From Diplonema japonicum (lineage: Eukaryota; Euglenozoa; Diplonemea; Diplonemida; Diplonemidae), in assembly GCA_964019335.1 (NCBI GenBank), contig OZ025740.1, forward strand, positions 186,001-250,000: a stretch of 64,000 nt of DNA. Direction: 5' to 3'. Shown here in pieces: positions 20,157-31,338 of the stretch. A program made the translations under genes and the position numbers. The first letter of the stretch is position 1; every line of letters begins with the position of its first letter. A model generated the notes under the pieces. It was given only the letters and a program-made list of their open reading frames with translations. It was not told the DNA's origin and ran no database searches.

Positions 20157-20414
20157 ATGATAGGAAACGAAGTGGATAGCAACGGCCGCGGTGGCATTGC
20201 CTACCCTTGTGATGCTCTCCTTTTGGAGTCGTTCCCGGTTTTCTTTTCGCAGTCTTTTCAGCTTGGTCGCCGTCAACCCCGACGCAAACTGGGCCCTTCT
20301 ATCATCTTGGGTCATGAATGGCTGGGTAAGCGCCCTCCTTTTGTTCCTTAGCAATGCCGCCTGCAGCGTAACCAGGATCCGCTGATCTTTATCGCCTTCT
20401 TGTCGAAAAAACAA
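20157..20414 (-). pseudogene. LINE ORF C-terminal fragment
   Basis: The frame reads …DDRRAQFASGLTATKLKRLRKENRERLQKES…, which aligns in pattern with the C-terminal tails of the two LINE fragments at 29.3-30.7 kb (IGG…RRP…..T..KL..L+…++R…). The last ~30 codons (…IHFVSYH) share a conserved terminus with repeats at 26275-26360 and 29175-29215. It is 5'-truncated and bounded by A/T tracts, so it is non-functional. Confidence 0.5.
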
Positions 20415-20449
20415 AAAAAAACAAAAATAAAAAAGATAAGCCGGGGGTG

Positions 20450-20486
<37 letters not shown>

Positions 20487-21261
20487 CCCGCGCTCTTAGC
20501 AAGAGAAAGGTTTCGAGAAAGCATTTTTTGTGACATGCAGGATACGGGCACCCCGAAAAAGCTCTTGTAGAAACTGTGGAAAGGTAAAAAAAAAAAAAAA
20601 AAGAAAAAGGCAATTAAAACACCAACTGGAGTGAGTAAAAAAAAGAAGGAAAAAAAAAAAAAAAAGAGTCGGTTGATTTGTTTGTGCACAGCCGGGCATA
20701 AGCCCAGCTGCTACTCTTTTTTTTAGCAACATGATGAACGTCGGTGTACAGGTGGGTCTAATCGGGTCACCGTTCTGCGGTGGCTGGTTGCCATGACGTG
20801 ATGGACGGCATCTGGGCGAGAAATATAGCTTTTGAAATGTTTCTTTCCTTCGGCTGCACTGCATGCTGCATCTCATGAGTAATGTAAGAGTAAAGGCGGA
20901 GAGAGAAAAAAAAATGAGGGGCTAGTGAGGGAGAGTCGGATAGCCAGTGCTGGGGTTGTGTATAGAAATGGTTTTTCCTTTTTTTTTTCTTCTTTTTTTT
21001 AATTTACTTCCAAGCTGAAGATCTCTTTCGAAGAAGAAGAAAGCAGCTTTGTCATTAAATAAAAAAAAAAAAAGATGTAATTATGAAAAACAAAAACAAA
21101 AAAAAAAAGAGCCATTTGCAAAAATGATTTATTCCATTCCTAAGTGTGGGTCGTTTATGCGAGTGGACAAAAATGGCAAAAAAAAAAGGGGGGGGATTTT
21201 AAAAAAAGAAAAGTTAGTTATGAAATTGTTGAAACAAAAAAAAAAGAGGCGGTGATGCTAG

Positions 21262-21292
<31 letters not shown>

Positions 21293-22562
21293 CTTGTGTG
21301 CAAAAAAAAAAAAAAAAAGAAAAACACATTCTTGATCGCCATGCACGCACTCTTCAAAAATACAAAAAGGAGGGGGGGGGGGAATGAAAATGCATAGAAT
21401 GAAGCAAAAAATAAGGAAAATAGATAAAACGAAGAAGGGGACTAATGACTTAAGTTGCCTCATAAACTGCCGCGTGCTTCCCTTCTTGATCAGGCGAAAG
21501 AGGGAGAGTTGCTGGTACATTCCAGTCTTTTTTCTACGCCACTTTTTTTTGTTTTTCTTGCGTCCCCCCCCCCCCCCCCCCCCCCCCCCCTGAGCTATGC
21601 TGGAACTAAGGAAACGGGAACGGAAACGTTTCCTTAAGAAGGGAACACGTATCCTCTAAAAAGGAAAACGGATACGGAAACAGTACTTCCCCGTTTCTTG
21701 CCAACATAGAAAATCTGACATCCTGCCGTTAAGGGGAGGTGGGGGTGAGTGTCGCAGAACCAGGTTGATACTTTTTCAAAAGGGCGGGGGGGGCTTTTTT
21801 TTTTGGTGTTTTTTTTTAAAAGCCCCCCCCCCTCTCGTGCGATGGCATATTTCTTTTTTCCCTGCAACAAATAACATTACCTAGAAGTGGTGCCTCTAAA
21901 GGGAAATTCACACCCGGCTGCTACGCGCACTGGGTGGGGGGGTTTTTATTTTATTTCCTGGGGGGGGGGGAGGGTGTTCACCCAGAATGGGGAAAAAGAA
22001 GAAAGAAATGAAGTTTTTTTTTCCCCTTTTTTCTTTTGTTTTTTTAATTACTGCCTTTTTTTTCTTTGCCAAAGAAAAAAAAAAAAAAAAAAGATTAGCG
22101 GCAACTTTGTTGGTTAACCTTCGGCAGGTGAAACTGGAGCAACACAGATATCTTTCCCCCCCCCCTTTTTTTTTGAAAAAAAACGAACTCACCACTGAGT
22201 CGTTATCACGGAAAAAAAAAAAAAAAATTCCAAACCAAGTGGGAAGGGGGAAATAAATACTGGTTGCCCAATTCACGGAAAAAAAAAAAAAAAGTTATAA
22301 GAGGCCAGTGTTGGTGGCGCCCTTCAAATTCAACCAGCATGCCACAGCTGGAGTAAGCCTAGAGAAAAGAGGGAAACGAGAAGAGGAAGAAGAAAAGGAG
22401 GGAGCCAAAATTCACAAAGAGTAGGAGGGGCGGTTAAGCAACAATGCAAATTTCTGTTTTGCCTTGTTTTGTGAGGAGTTCCCCCCCCTTTTTTTTTTAA
22501 AGCTTAAAACTTTAAATGTTTCTTCTTTTTTTTTTTTTTTTTTTTTTTTTTCGTTTCTTTTC

Positions 22563-22603
<41 letters not shown>

Positions 22604-23334
22604 AGATTCAACAAATAGGAACAGGCACGAGAAAAAGAAGAAAAAAAAAAACTGAATGGGTGGGTATGTATATTCCCAGAAGAAACCCAAAAACAAAAAT
22701 CATGCGGAGGGGCGCATACCCCCTTAGCACTCCAAATGCGAGAAAAAAGATGCCTTTGAAGGGAACCTGCAGTATGTGACAGGATCGCCTGAAAAAAAAC
22801 AAGAGGGGAAAACACATTTTTTTTTTTTTTTCACGAGACTGCCTGTGAAGAATAACCAACACATCGCACCCGGGGCACTAAACATCAACAGCATGCACAG
22901 TAGCTCCTAGTCAAAAAAAGAATCCCTGTGAAGTAATTTCAAATACTAAGAAAAAAATCAGCCACATTTTCACTTGTGGCGACGCTCTCTTTTTAACTTT
23001 TTTTTTTTTTTTTAACTCGCAAAAAAAAAAGAGAGACCCCCCCCATTTTTTTTTTTTTTCCCACAGCTAGTTTTTTTTTTTTTTTTTTCTCATTCTTTCT
23101 TTGTTCTTTTTGAATTTATATTCCAAACATCGGCCATTCAAAACCGGCCCAATGGGAGGGAGCTAGATATGGAGAGAGAAAAAAAAAAAGTTGGGTTAAG
23201 GCGGGGGGGGGGGGGGCTACGTTGTTGGCGTACGTGAACGCAGCAGAATCTGAAAAAGTCTCCATCAAACTGGCAAGTCAAAGGGCTTACGTTGGACAAG
23301 AAAGGGCGAATGGGAGTGGGGAAACAAAAAATGG
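20415..23334. other. 2.9 kb A/T-tract and repeat region
   Basis: Holds a LINE 3'-tail fragment (20750-20850; CCGTTCTGCGGTGGCTG and downstream sequence matches 51345-51420). A hAT-end-like block follows at about 21590-21715 (GAGCTATGCTGGAACTAAGG, then GGAAACG repeats). Many homopolymers (C27 at 21563-21590; T runs throughout) fill the rest. The predicted ORFs are homopolymer translations. No host gene is seen. Confidence 0.55.
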
Positions 23335-23568
23335 ATGGAAAAGAAATTTTACTACACCCGAGTCAAGTCTCAATCAGGCGTTCTCTTTGTCATTGGGATC
23401 GGGGGCACCTTGCTGGCTATCGTTAGTTCTGCCGCACGCCTACACCGCAGGCCTGACCCAAAAGCCTCATGCCAATATTCCCTTGCGATCCCACCACTGC
23501 TCGAGGCTCTTTTCCTGAAGACTTTCAAACATGAACGCACAGAACGCGTAAGCAGCAAATCTAAATAA
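23335..23568 (+). CDS. Hypothetical 77-residue single-span protein
   Basis: A short plus-strand frame with an ATG start encodes one hydrophobic segment (SGVLFVIGIGGTLLAIVSS) and a basic C-terminal half. It has no A tract before the ATG and runs opposite to every convincing host gene in the window. I do not recognise it. It may be a chance ORF in repeat-derived sequence: the ATGGATGG(A)A start region is loosely echoed near 33250. Confidence 0.22.
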   Translation: MEKKFYYTRVKSQSGVLFVIGIGGTLLAIVSSAARLHRRPDPKASCQYSLAIPPLLEALFLKTFKHERTERVSSKSK

Positions 23569-23726
23569 AAGTGCGCACGGCGTACGTTCGAAATACGTAC
23601 GGCCGTACCCACAACGTAGCCCGGGGGGGGGGGGGGGGGGGGGAGACAAGGAGAAAAAAAAAAAACTCAAAGTGCAAAAAAAAAAAAAAAAAAGCCAACT
23701 CAACAAGTGTCACAGAAACACATAAG

Positions 23727-24629
23727 TCACACACTAGGCACACTAGAAGACCTAACAACCACTGCCGTCCTAGAAGCCTTGCCACCAACAGATCTCGACC
23801 TCCTGTGTTTCTGAGCCCTGCTCGCCGGCTGCTGCTGCTTGATCTTCTTCCTCGCCTTGAACGGCCCCGAGTAAGCCCCAATGGACGCGGTCTTAAGGTA
23901 TTCAGGATACGCTGCAAAGTCTAGAGTTTGAAGCCTCTCCATAGCCGTGAGCTTCTTCACGTTCAGGTGGATGTTCGGACAGTTTGAAGCAAGGGAACAC
24001 CCTGCTTTTGATGTGTATTTCGTGCATTTTGAAAAGGATCCGGGTGCAAGCCTCCATTGTGACTGGCAATACCTGCAGCGGAGTAAGCACCAGTTTCGTT
24101 TGACGCGAACGGAATCCCATGAGTTGTGGTGGCAGGGCCGCTCGTACGAGGCAGGGCTGGTGGGAACGTTCACACTGTCGGCAGGGCAGACAAAGTACAA
24201 ACGGAGCTTTCCTGTCTCATTGTACGCCCAGGTGACTTCCCTGCGCCGTGGGGGGAGGGTTGTACCGTCGTTTAGAAGCAGTTTGAGTTCCAACAGCATT
24301 GTGTTTGAATTCTCTTCAGGGTTGGCATCGTGTCTTAGGAGAGCGAACTCGGTGGTGACGCCTTCCCCTCCCCATGAGACGGCCAGTACATTATTGTAAT
24401 GTTGTAGCCAGCCCTCCTTCCCTTGGACCCTCTCGTTCACGATTAGCCGTTTGCTTTCCCACACCGCCTTGGGAGCGACATAGGAGTCGTAGAAGTCTGC
24501 TACGGTACCTTCTTGCATGGCGTCCATGAAGGCTGTCCACGTGGTCATCGTCCTCTTTATTATTTCATCCTCAGTCTTCACAGCGAACTCCTCCGCAGTG
24601 CATTTCTTTGATGCCACATCGACGCACAT
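23727..24629 (-). CDS. NTF2-like domain plus CCCH zinc-finger protein, paralogue 1
   Basis: 300 residues. Residues ~25-160 resemble an NTF2-/SnoaL-like fold (FYDSYVAPKAVWESKRL… GKEGWLQHYNNVLAVSWGGEG… WAYNETGKLRLYFV). Residues ~170-235 hold a Cys/His region (PCHHNSWDSVRVKRNWCLLRC.YC) ending in an exact C-x8-C-x5-C-x3-H finger (C-TKYTSKAG-C-SLASN-C-PNI-H), the spacing of RNA-binding CCCH fingers. The tail is basic and Ser/Arg-rich. A role in RNA binding is inferred from the finger. The ATG at 24629 directly follows 19 A residues. The zinc-finger half is almost identical in DNA to the paralogue at 33639-34511, while the N-terminal half is diverged. A TTAA element begins 62 nt upstream. Confidence 0.75.
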   Translation of the reverse strand: MCVDVASKKCTAEEFAVKTEDEIIKRTMTTWTAFMDAMQEGTVADFYDSYVAPKAVWESKRLIVNERVQGKEGWLQHYNNVLAVSWGGEGVTTEFALLRHDANPEENSNTMLLELKLLLNDGTTLPPRRREVTWAYNETGKLRLYFVCPADSVNVPTSPASYERPCHHNSWDSVRVKRNWCLLRCRYCQSQWRLAPGSFSKCTKYTSKAGCSLASNCPNIHLNVKKLTAMERLQTLDFAAYPEYLKTASIGAYSGPFKARKKIKQQQPASRAQKHRRSRSVGGKASRTAVVVRSSSVPSV

Positions 24630-24691
24630 TTTTTTTTTTTTTTTTTTTGTGTTAGTTACTGGATTGACATGTTTTTTTTTTTTTTTTTTTT

Positions 24692-25743
24692 TTAAACCCA
24701 TAACACTCCGGGGCCTATCTACATAGGGGTCCCTTTTTTGCTCCTTTTTCATAATTTGAGGGGGAAAATGGCATTCAACCCCCGTTTGCAGGTAAAACGG
24801 GTTTTTTGGACCAGGAAAATTTAAAAAAAAGTTGTCTCGATTTTAGTGGTGCCATGCAGTATGTGACACAGCGGCTACCCTTGTGAAACTTCGCCCCGAA
24901 GCCTCCCAAGTCCCCTGTGGTCCCGTAGAAAGTAAAAGTGGAGAGGTAAACAAAGCTTGGAAATTGAAATAGGGAGAGGGGCCACAGAAGCAATTAAACA
25001 CCAACTGGAGAGTTGTGGGAGGCTTGCTTCACTGGCACGATGCCGCGGGGAGGCTACTTGCCTGACCTGGTGAGGCCACCTCCTTGTTCGATGTAATGGG
25101 ATAAGGGACTCTCCGTTGAGGGCGAAGCTAACTGGCGCCACGCGTAGGGTGGGCTCTCCACCCCCGTCCAGGTTTCCCCACGTGTACGGCTTTAGAACGA
25201 GAGTTTCCCTTTCGCTTGTGTTTCTCCAAAGCGAGAGCGGTGGAGTCCTGGGTCGAAATTTTATCAATCTCAGCGTCCTTTTGCTTGTTTGTCTCTTCTT
25301 GGATGACGTCTGTGAGCTTCTTATAAAAAAACCGAAGGAATAACCATTTTGCGTCGTCAGGTTTCTGCGTACCACGGGACAGCTTTTTTTCTCCCCACTG
25401 GCCTATTTTATGGTCTCTATGGGTACCAACTCCCTTACCCATGAAGGTTGGACCTCGTCCGTAGCTGTTTTGGCTTTACCTTTGCGTTTTTTGGGAACAA
25501 TTTGGACACAGTATGCACACCCGTTATTTTGCGTTTTTAGCCTATCTACTCGGATTTGGGACCCACTTGGTGGGTGGATAACAAAGTAAAGTGACGCAGC
25601 GCAGCATGAAATGCAGTTGAAAATAACTCCTCATTATAGTCGTTCTTGGAGATCCAGGGGGTCGAGTGGCCGAAAAAGTACTTTGAGAAAAAAACGATTT
25701 TTCAAAACGACAAATATTTGCGCCTTGGAGTGTTATGGGTTAA
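24692..25743. mobile_element. TTAA-flanked element, piggyBac-like, 1.05 kb
   Basis: The left end reads TTAAACCCATAACACTCC and the right end is the reverse complement of TTAACCCATAACACTCC, so it has near-perfect terminal inverted repeats beginning at TTAA. A TTAA target is typical of piggyBac elements. The interior includes a decayed coding piece and a copy of the GGCCACAG…CACCAACTGGAG repeat. A 237-bp relative lies at 42989-43225. Confidence 0.7.
25128..25442 (-). pseudogene. Possible piggyBac transposase N-terminal remnant
   Basis: The frame contains KWLFLRFFYKKLTDVIQEET followed by NKQKDAEIDKIS, which resembles the F…L…I..ETN segment at the start of piggyBac DDE domains. The reading frame upstream is broken and the catalytic core is absent. 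Its position inside a TTAA-flanked element supports the idea. It is a short fragment, so the call is tentative. Confidence 0.35.
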
Positions 25744-25748
25744 AAAAT

Positions 25749-25779
<31 letters not shown>

Positions 25780-26026
25780 AGAGAAGCTAGATAAATATAA
25801 AAAAAAAAATAATAATAATAATAAAAAACAAAAGGTGCTGGCCGTTGTTTGAACGTGGTCGAAAACTGGAGAAGTTTATAAAACCCGCAAGCACAGCCAA
25901 GTGTGTCAGAGGAGGGGAATAGAGGGGGAGGGGAGGAATCTTAATCTTTTTGATTTTACCTTTTGTTTTTTTTTTTTGCTGTTGTTGTTGTTGTTGTTGT
26001 CGCACGAGCATAAAAAATAATTTTGG

Positions 26027-26057
<31 letters not shown>

Positions 26058-26141
26058 CAGCGAAGGTTTTTTGCTCGGCTTGAAGATAGTTACATATTTA
26101 TTTCTTTATTTTTTTTTTTTTTTTTTTTTTTTTTTCATAGC
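25744..26141. repeat. R2 repeat copy with expanded homopolymers
   Basis: Contains the R2 landmarks GCACGAGCA and GCAGCGAAGGTTTTTTGCTCGG (about 26000-26080), with a run of about 30 A inserted where other copies have only about five. A (TTG)n run precedes it (25979-26000). Confidence 0.55.
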
Positions 26142-26412
26142 GTCCAGGGTTAGCCGATCACCCCCGCGGATTTTTTAATTACAATCGGGTTTTAAATTGA
26201 CGTCAATGAAAGGCGAGCATGCACAATGCTTCAGATACATAGAGCTGTGATCGAAAATTTAAGTTTAATTCATTATGATAGGAACGAAGTGGTTAGCAAC
26301 GGCCTGCCGCGGCGGCGTGCCTACCTTATGATGCTCCCCTTTTTGGGGTCGTTCCCTTTAAAATTGCTCGGGGTCAGTTTCAAAACCCGAAGGTGGTCGG
26401 TTAACCCTGGAC
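26142..26412. mobile_element. MITE-like element with 16-bp terminal inverted repeats
   Basis: The left end GTCCAGGGTTAGCCGA pairs with the right end TCGGTTAACCCTGGAC with one mismatch. The 271-bp element contains a LINE 3'-end fragment (about 26275-26360, GAAGTGGTTAGCAACGG and flanks). The right-end motif recurs alone at 11576-11589. No transposase is present. Confidence 0.6.
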
Positions 26413-26512
26413 CATCGTTCTTTTTTGAAAGATAAATATTTGTAACAAAAAAAAAAAAAAATGTCCCGCTGTATATATACTAGACAACCGTTCCTTTCAC
26501 GAGTGGAAAGAA

Positions 26513-26572
<60 letters not shown>
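26513..26572. repeat. (GA)n microsatellite
   Basis: About 28 uninterrupted GA dinucleotides, followed by a G run. Similar (GA)n runs lie at 14714 and 61106. Confidence 0.9.
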
Positions 26573-26573
<1 letters not shown>

Positions 26574-26599
26574 GAGAGAGGGGGGGGGGGGGGGGGAAG

Positions 26600-26976
26600 G
26601 AAGGAAATCTGGCCCCAAAGATTAGAAAAAAGAACGGGGTGGGGGGGGGAATCTGTTTGTTTTTTTTTTCCTTTGTTTCAAATTCTTTTTTCAACTTGCG
26701 AAGGCAGCACCCACTATAATAGAATTAAGGTGGTTTTTTTTTTTCTTTTTTTTTTTCTTTTACGGTGAGCACCCACCTGCACACCGAAATTTATCAAATT
26801 TCTTTCTTTCCATGGACGTTAAAAGTGACTCGGCCTGTGTCCATAGTGGTTGACTTCCAAGGGGGCCCCCGAGGGGCCACACAGGAAATGTCCAAGGGCT
26901 CACTGAAATTCTTTTTCCAGAAAAAATTCCTTATGTCGGACATTGAGCCCCCGGCGCAAACAATTCCATTCCAGCC

Positions 26977-27008
<32 letters not shown>

Positions 27009-27360
27009 CAATTATTGGAATTTTCTCTAGCCTTAATGGATCCGGTGGCGATTCTGTATTACTCAATTCTACTCTGGCTTTTAGGGGGCCAGTATTCAAT
27101 TCATTTCTCTTCTTTTCTCTCTCTCTCTCTCTCTCTCTTCCCCCCCCCCCTATTTTTTTCTTGTTTATCAGTGATTTTTCAGTTTTTTATTTTATTTTAT
27201 TTTTCATTTTACCTTTTTTTTATTTTTCACTGCATTTTTATAATAATATGTAGGAGGGGCGGGCGGGGGGGGGGGGGGGGGGGGACAAGAAGGTTTTCTT
27301 TCAATCTAAATAGCGAAAAACAAAAAGAAAACATCGTGATGTAAAAAAAATGCCGGTGGG
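26600..27360. other. Simple-sequence spacer
   Basis: (CT)n at 27116-27138, G and T runs, and an A run at 26980-27007. No gene or named repeat is seen. Confidence 0.5.
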
Positions 27361-27578
27361 GGGGGCGCTTACAGGCACACCTCGGCCTAGCTGTAGCTTC
27401 TGCGTTCCGCGTCGTGTCCTTAATGCGTGAGGTGTACAGCTCGACCTCAGCGTGCAGTTTGCTGCCTGTTCGTCACCCTGAGCATCTGCTATACGTTCTA
27501 CATTCCTCTACTCGGGCGTAACGGTGATGAAACACATCTGATGTACTTCTTATATTTCCTTATGTTATCCCCACCACC
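27361..27578 (+). repeat. Dispersed repeat R1, second long copy
   Basis: Related to 15888-16146 along its length, with indels near 27450 and 27500. It is followed by A runs. Non-coding. Confidence 0.65.
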
Positions 27579-27699
27579 CCTAAAAAAAAAGAGAAAAAAA
27601 AAAAAAAAAAAAAAAAGGGAGACATTTAAAAACTTGGAAGACCACACCTGGCGGGCACACTAGGCGGAGCGTCGCTGTGCAGTAAAAAAGAGGAACTAG

Positions 27700-27777
27700 T
27701 CATTGTTTGTGCAGGACAAAACCTGGAGAAGTTTGGAAACCCGAAAACACAAGTTGCCAAGACAAAGCTTCGTTCTT

Positions 27778-27816
<39 letters not shown>

Positions 27817-28281
27817 CAGGACAAGCCCTTTGATGGAAACATTGCTTCTTTTTTCCTTTGATTTTGGACAAAATAGAAAAAGAAGCTTAGTCTGAGCCCG
27901 GTATCTGAAATGTTGTTTGAAAAGAAAGATAGGTAGAAAAAAAAAAACCCGGTATAGGACATTTAAAAAAAAAAAAAAAATACTGTACTTTTTTTTTTCC
28001 CCCCCGGTATTTTTCTCCACCGGGGGGGGGAATTGATTTTAAATTGAAAGATCTGTGTTCATTCCATACTAAACATTTAGTGATATTTTCGACCGCGGTG
28101 GCTGTTTGTCGCGATGAGATGGACTCAAAATCTTTCCATTCCATTTTTTTTTTTCTACAAAAACAGTTGGGCGTTTAAGGGTTAAATACCGGATTCGACT
28201 TACTAAGTTATGTAAAAAGTCCCAAGGGCAAAAAGAAATAAAAAGAAAACAGGTACATACTACACCTTAATATATTGCCAA
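27700..28281. repeat. Repeat cluster with a TTAA-type end and a LINE-tail piece
   Basis: At 27715-27780 lies a copy of the AAAACCTGGAGAAGTTTG repeat seen near 3585. The right end of a TTAA element (CAGTTGGGCGTTTAAGGGTTAA) finishes at 28185. Just inside it, about 28085-28125, is a piece of LINE 3' tail (GGTGGCTGTTTGTCGCGATG). The left end of the TTAA element was not found. Confidence 0.5.
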
Positions 28282-28282
28282 A

Positions 28283-28296
28283 TCCGGTAGCTGCGA

Positions 28297-28344
<48 letters not shown>

Positions 28345-28365
28345 CGGCGCAAGTTAAAAAAGAAT
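28283..28365. repeat. R2 repeat fragment with a 40-nt T expansion
   Basis: Reads GCTGCGAAAAGG, then 40 T, then GCTCGGCGCAAGTT. The same junction in the 35.28-kb copy has about six T, so the tract has grown inside a known repeat. Confidence 0.7.
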
Positions 28366-29159
28366 TTGATAAATCTCGGTGTCCCGGGTGGGAGCTCACC
28401 GTAAACAAAAGAGAAGAAGAAGAAAGAAAAAAAAAAGAAAAAAAGAAAATGGGGCTTTTGATTGCAACACTCAGCGGCGTTAACTGTGCAACGAAAGCCT
28501 GAACTATACAACAAAAACAAAAATAGAAAAAAATAAAATAATAAAAAAAGAAATTTAAAAAAATGTCGCAAAGAACAAAATACTTCGGTTTTTCTTTTTT
28601 GTTAATATAGTGTGTGAATCAACATTTCAAAAAAAAAAAAAGAAGAAGAAAAAAAAAAAAAAAAAAAAAACTAGTTTAGCGCTTCATTTGTTTTGTGCGC
28701 ACGAGCGGGATTTTGCTAGCTCATTACACTGCCATCAACTTGTTTCTAGTTTCGACATTATTGTAAAAACAAAAAAAAGAAAAAAAAAGAAAAGAAAAAA
28801 AAAAGTACATAGACCGAAGTCGTTGCGGGGTCGTTGTGGGTCACTATGAGTCATACTTGGCCTATAATTCGGCCATAAATTTCAAGGATTCTCGAAGAGA
28901 AGAAAATCCGCGGGCATGGCCATCATCTTGGTGTAGCTCTAGATTTTTATAGAATTTTCCTTAAGATGCCTCAGGCCTATGACTCATAAATGACTTTCGG
29001 TGTTTGTGCGCACGAGCGGGATTTTACCCAATAATATATGTTTTATGCTGCCATCAACTAGTTATTTCTTATTATTCTTTTTTTTTTTTTTAGTATTGTA
29101 ACTGTAATTTGTTATAAGGGAAAAATAAAACAAAAACAAAAACAACAAAAACAAAAACA
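28366..29159. other. Repeat-rich spacer
   Basis: Contains GGCTTTTGATTGCAACACT (28453), also found near 15828, and a duplicated block GCGCACGAGCGGGATTTT (28698 and 29008) followed by TGCCATCAACT in both. Poly-A tracts are frequent. No gene is seen. Confidence 0.5.
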
Positions 29160-29586
29160 AAAACAAAAATCACTTTGATAGGAAACGAAGTGGTTAGCAA
29201 TCCGTCGGCTGACGCCAACAAAAAAAGCAAAAAAAAAACAAAACAAAACAAAAAACCAAAAAAAAAAAAAAAAAAAAGAGAGGAGGAGGTTGTAGCTAAG
29301 AGAAAACAAAGGCGATGAGAATGAGAGGAAGAAAAAAAAAAAATAAAGAGGCAAAAGGAAATCCCTGATCTGGGACGCTATCTCCCTTCAGCGGCTTCGG
29401 TCTTTCCTTTTTGGGCTGAGCCCGCTCCCTCATGGCGCTCACCCGCTCCTTCTGCCACTGCTGTCTCAGTTTCTGGAGGTCCTTCTTCGTCTGTTCCGAG
29501 ACGTGCAGCGGTCTTCTGTCCCAGCCCAAGACCTTTCTCCCCCCTATGGTCCTCAGGCCGTGGTTCCGCCGTTGCTCCGCCGGCAT
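29160..29586 (-). pseudogene. LINE C-terminal fragment with (GTTTTT)n tail
   Basis: The frame TIGGRKVLGWDRRPLHVSEQ followed by TKKDLQKLRQQWQKERVSAM resembles the tail of the adjacent LINE fragment and the relic at 20157. The minus strand ends in TTGCTAACCACTTCGTTTCC and then (GTTTTT)n, a plausible LINE 3' tail. It is severely 5'-truncated. Confidence 0.5.
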
Positions 29587-29652
29587 GGAAAAAAAAACTC
29601 AAAGTACAGGACAAGCCCCCCGCTAGAGGGCCGCCCTATGGGAGGGGGGGGT

Positions 29653-30732
29653 CTATCTGTTAATACTCCCCTTCTGGAGCATTGCTTTCATTCCGATTGT
29701 GGCTGTGAGCGTCTTGCGGAGTCGTGTGATGCGATCCCGCTTGTAGGCGGCCTTCAAATCCATCAGCTTGTCGTGCGTGGACTGGGTAGCAAAAATGGGC
29801 CTCCTGGAGAAGCCTATAGCTGCCTTTCCTCCTATGGCGATGAGGGATTTCACCCTTTTCTGCTCATCCGCTGGGAAGGGGCGTCGCTTCTTCCGTGCCC
29901 TGCACGCTGCGTTTATCTTTACGATTAGGGCCTTGATTCTGCGTGCCCTATCTTCCAGCAGGCCTCCTAATGATTTACCGGTCGTCCATTCGAAGTCAAT
30001 GGCTAGCTCCACCGCCGACACCTCCGAGGTGGTGTCCTTCTCCACCCAGCGCAGCTGTGACAACCATTGTAGCAGCGGGTTCAGGTACTGGGACAGGACC
30101 CCACCCACTCCCTCGAGCTCGCCTGCTATCGGAACGGGGCATCTCTTTCCTACTACATTTCGTTCCCACGGTAGCGGCTGTGTGTTGACGTCCTCCTTCT
30201 GCACGAGCTCCACGTCCCACTTCTCAACCACCACGGCCAAGTATCGTTGCAGTTTTTCCAGGTATGCAAAGGCATGTCCTCTCGGCAGTATTGCGTGTAG
30301 CTCAAGACACAGGGGCCATCCCGTCCTGTCGCGCAGCGGTTCCAAACCGTCCTGTGCCAGCTCGTCCCGTGCGCAGGCACACTCGTAAAGCTGATGGCGG
30401 AGTAAGGTTACCGTGTCCGGGTGTGGTGACTCACACAGGTCACACCTGAACCCTTGTGTGCGTGGTACTTCCGTCGTTGGGACGTGGTCTATGCTGTCCC
30501 CGTCTTCCTCGGTGCCATCTCCTTCTGGTGCCAGGGGGACGCTCCTTTGATTCGTACCTGCATGCGGGCTAAGGTAGGGGACCCCTCCGGCGATCACCCG
30601 TCTCAGGCAGTAGGACATGAGTGGGTCCTTGGCCGTCTTCCACAGTTGGTTGGTTTTGGGATCCGCTCCCGCCTCCATCCCCTTCACTGTGCTTCTTTCG
30701 TTCGCCAGTGACCTGCTCCGGGCTTTCCTCAC
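29653..30732 (-). pseudogene. LINE ORF2 C-terminal region, 5'-truncated
   Basis: A continuous frame of about 359 codons corresponds to the region after the reverse-transcriptase domain. It matches in layout the LINE at 51340-53935 (STVKGMEAGADP…N vs STFVGMEAGACPSTN). It holds a zinc-knuckle-like motif FRCDLCESPHPDTVTLLRHQ followed by LYEC, and ends …FSRRPIFATQSTHDKLMDLK…. No RT domain lies upstream; that side is A/T tracts. The frame is intact, so the insertion may be fairly young, but it is not autonomous. Confidence 0.65.
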
Positions 30733-31079
30733 CCAAAAAAGAATAAAAAAAAAAAAAGAAAATAAAAGAAAAGAAAAAGAAAAAGAAAAAAACGTTATTA
30801 TTATTTTTTTTTTTCTCTCTTTTGTTTTCTTATTTTTTTCTCACCTTAAGAGGAACCTGAAAACACGAGAGAGATCGTGATCATCTGGGGGGGGGGGGGG
30901 GGGGGGGTAGGGGGGGTCACATGGGGTGGTAAAGTGGGTTTTTTCAAATTCGGAAATGCAGAACACGGGAGCCGCTTAAACCATGTAAAACGCCCCTTTC
31001 TCGACCAAAAAATCGATTTCCGCCCGGTACTTTTCACTTTTGGGCAGCTACAAAGCATTATTTTGCATTTTTAAAACTG
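30733..31079. other. Simple-sequence spacer
   Basis: A/G-rich and T-rich runs, and a G run at 30890-30907. The rest (30920-31079) is unique-looking sequence without a convincing frame. Confidence 0.45.
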
Positions 31080-31338
31080 GTGACCACGGTTTGGTACCTG
31101 GCCTGTTGTCTCCCCTGTTTTCTGAAAATTTTAGAATTTGACCATGGTTTGTTCCACCCTTTGAACGCGGCTCTTTAGGACGCCGCTACCGTTTGAACGG
31201 CAGAGTACTGTCTTACATCGTCCGATTGTGAACTTTTCTGTGTTTTGCGCGGCATTTCTGATGAATATCTATCATTTTCCAGAGGTTAGGATGGTAAGTT
31301 TGTTTTTGCAAATATTTCAGGTACCAAACCGTGGTCAC
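31080..31338. mobile_element. MITE-like element with 21-bp perfect terminal inverted repeats
   Basis: The left arm begins GTGACCACGGTTTGG and the right arm ends CCAAACCGTGGTCAC. The 21-nt arms are exact reverse complements, and imperfect symmetry extends into flanking T/A runs. 259 bp, non-coding. It shares no ends with the other MITEs here. Confidence 0.75.

Noticed and set aside
24875-25375. 166-residue minus-strand ORF
   Set aside because: It lies in a TTAA element, overlaps a more protein-like frame with a piggyBac-like segment and contains repeat sequence shared with 11740.
26275-26360. tRNA-derived SINE, from the box A-like GAAGTGGTTAGCAACGG and a box B-like GGGGTCGTTCCC
   Set aside because: The same sequence lies at the coding 3' end of LINE relics (…HFVSYH/Q), box spacing is wrong for a tRNA and no cloverleaf can be drawn.
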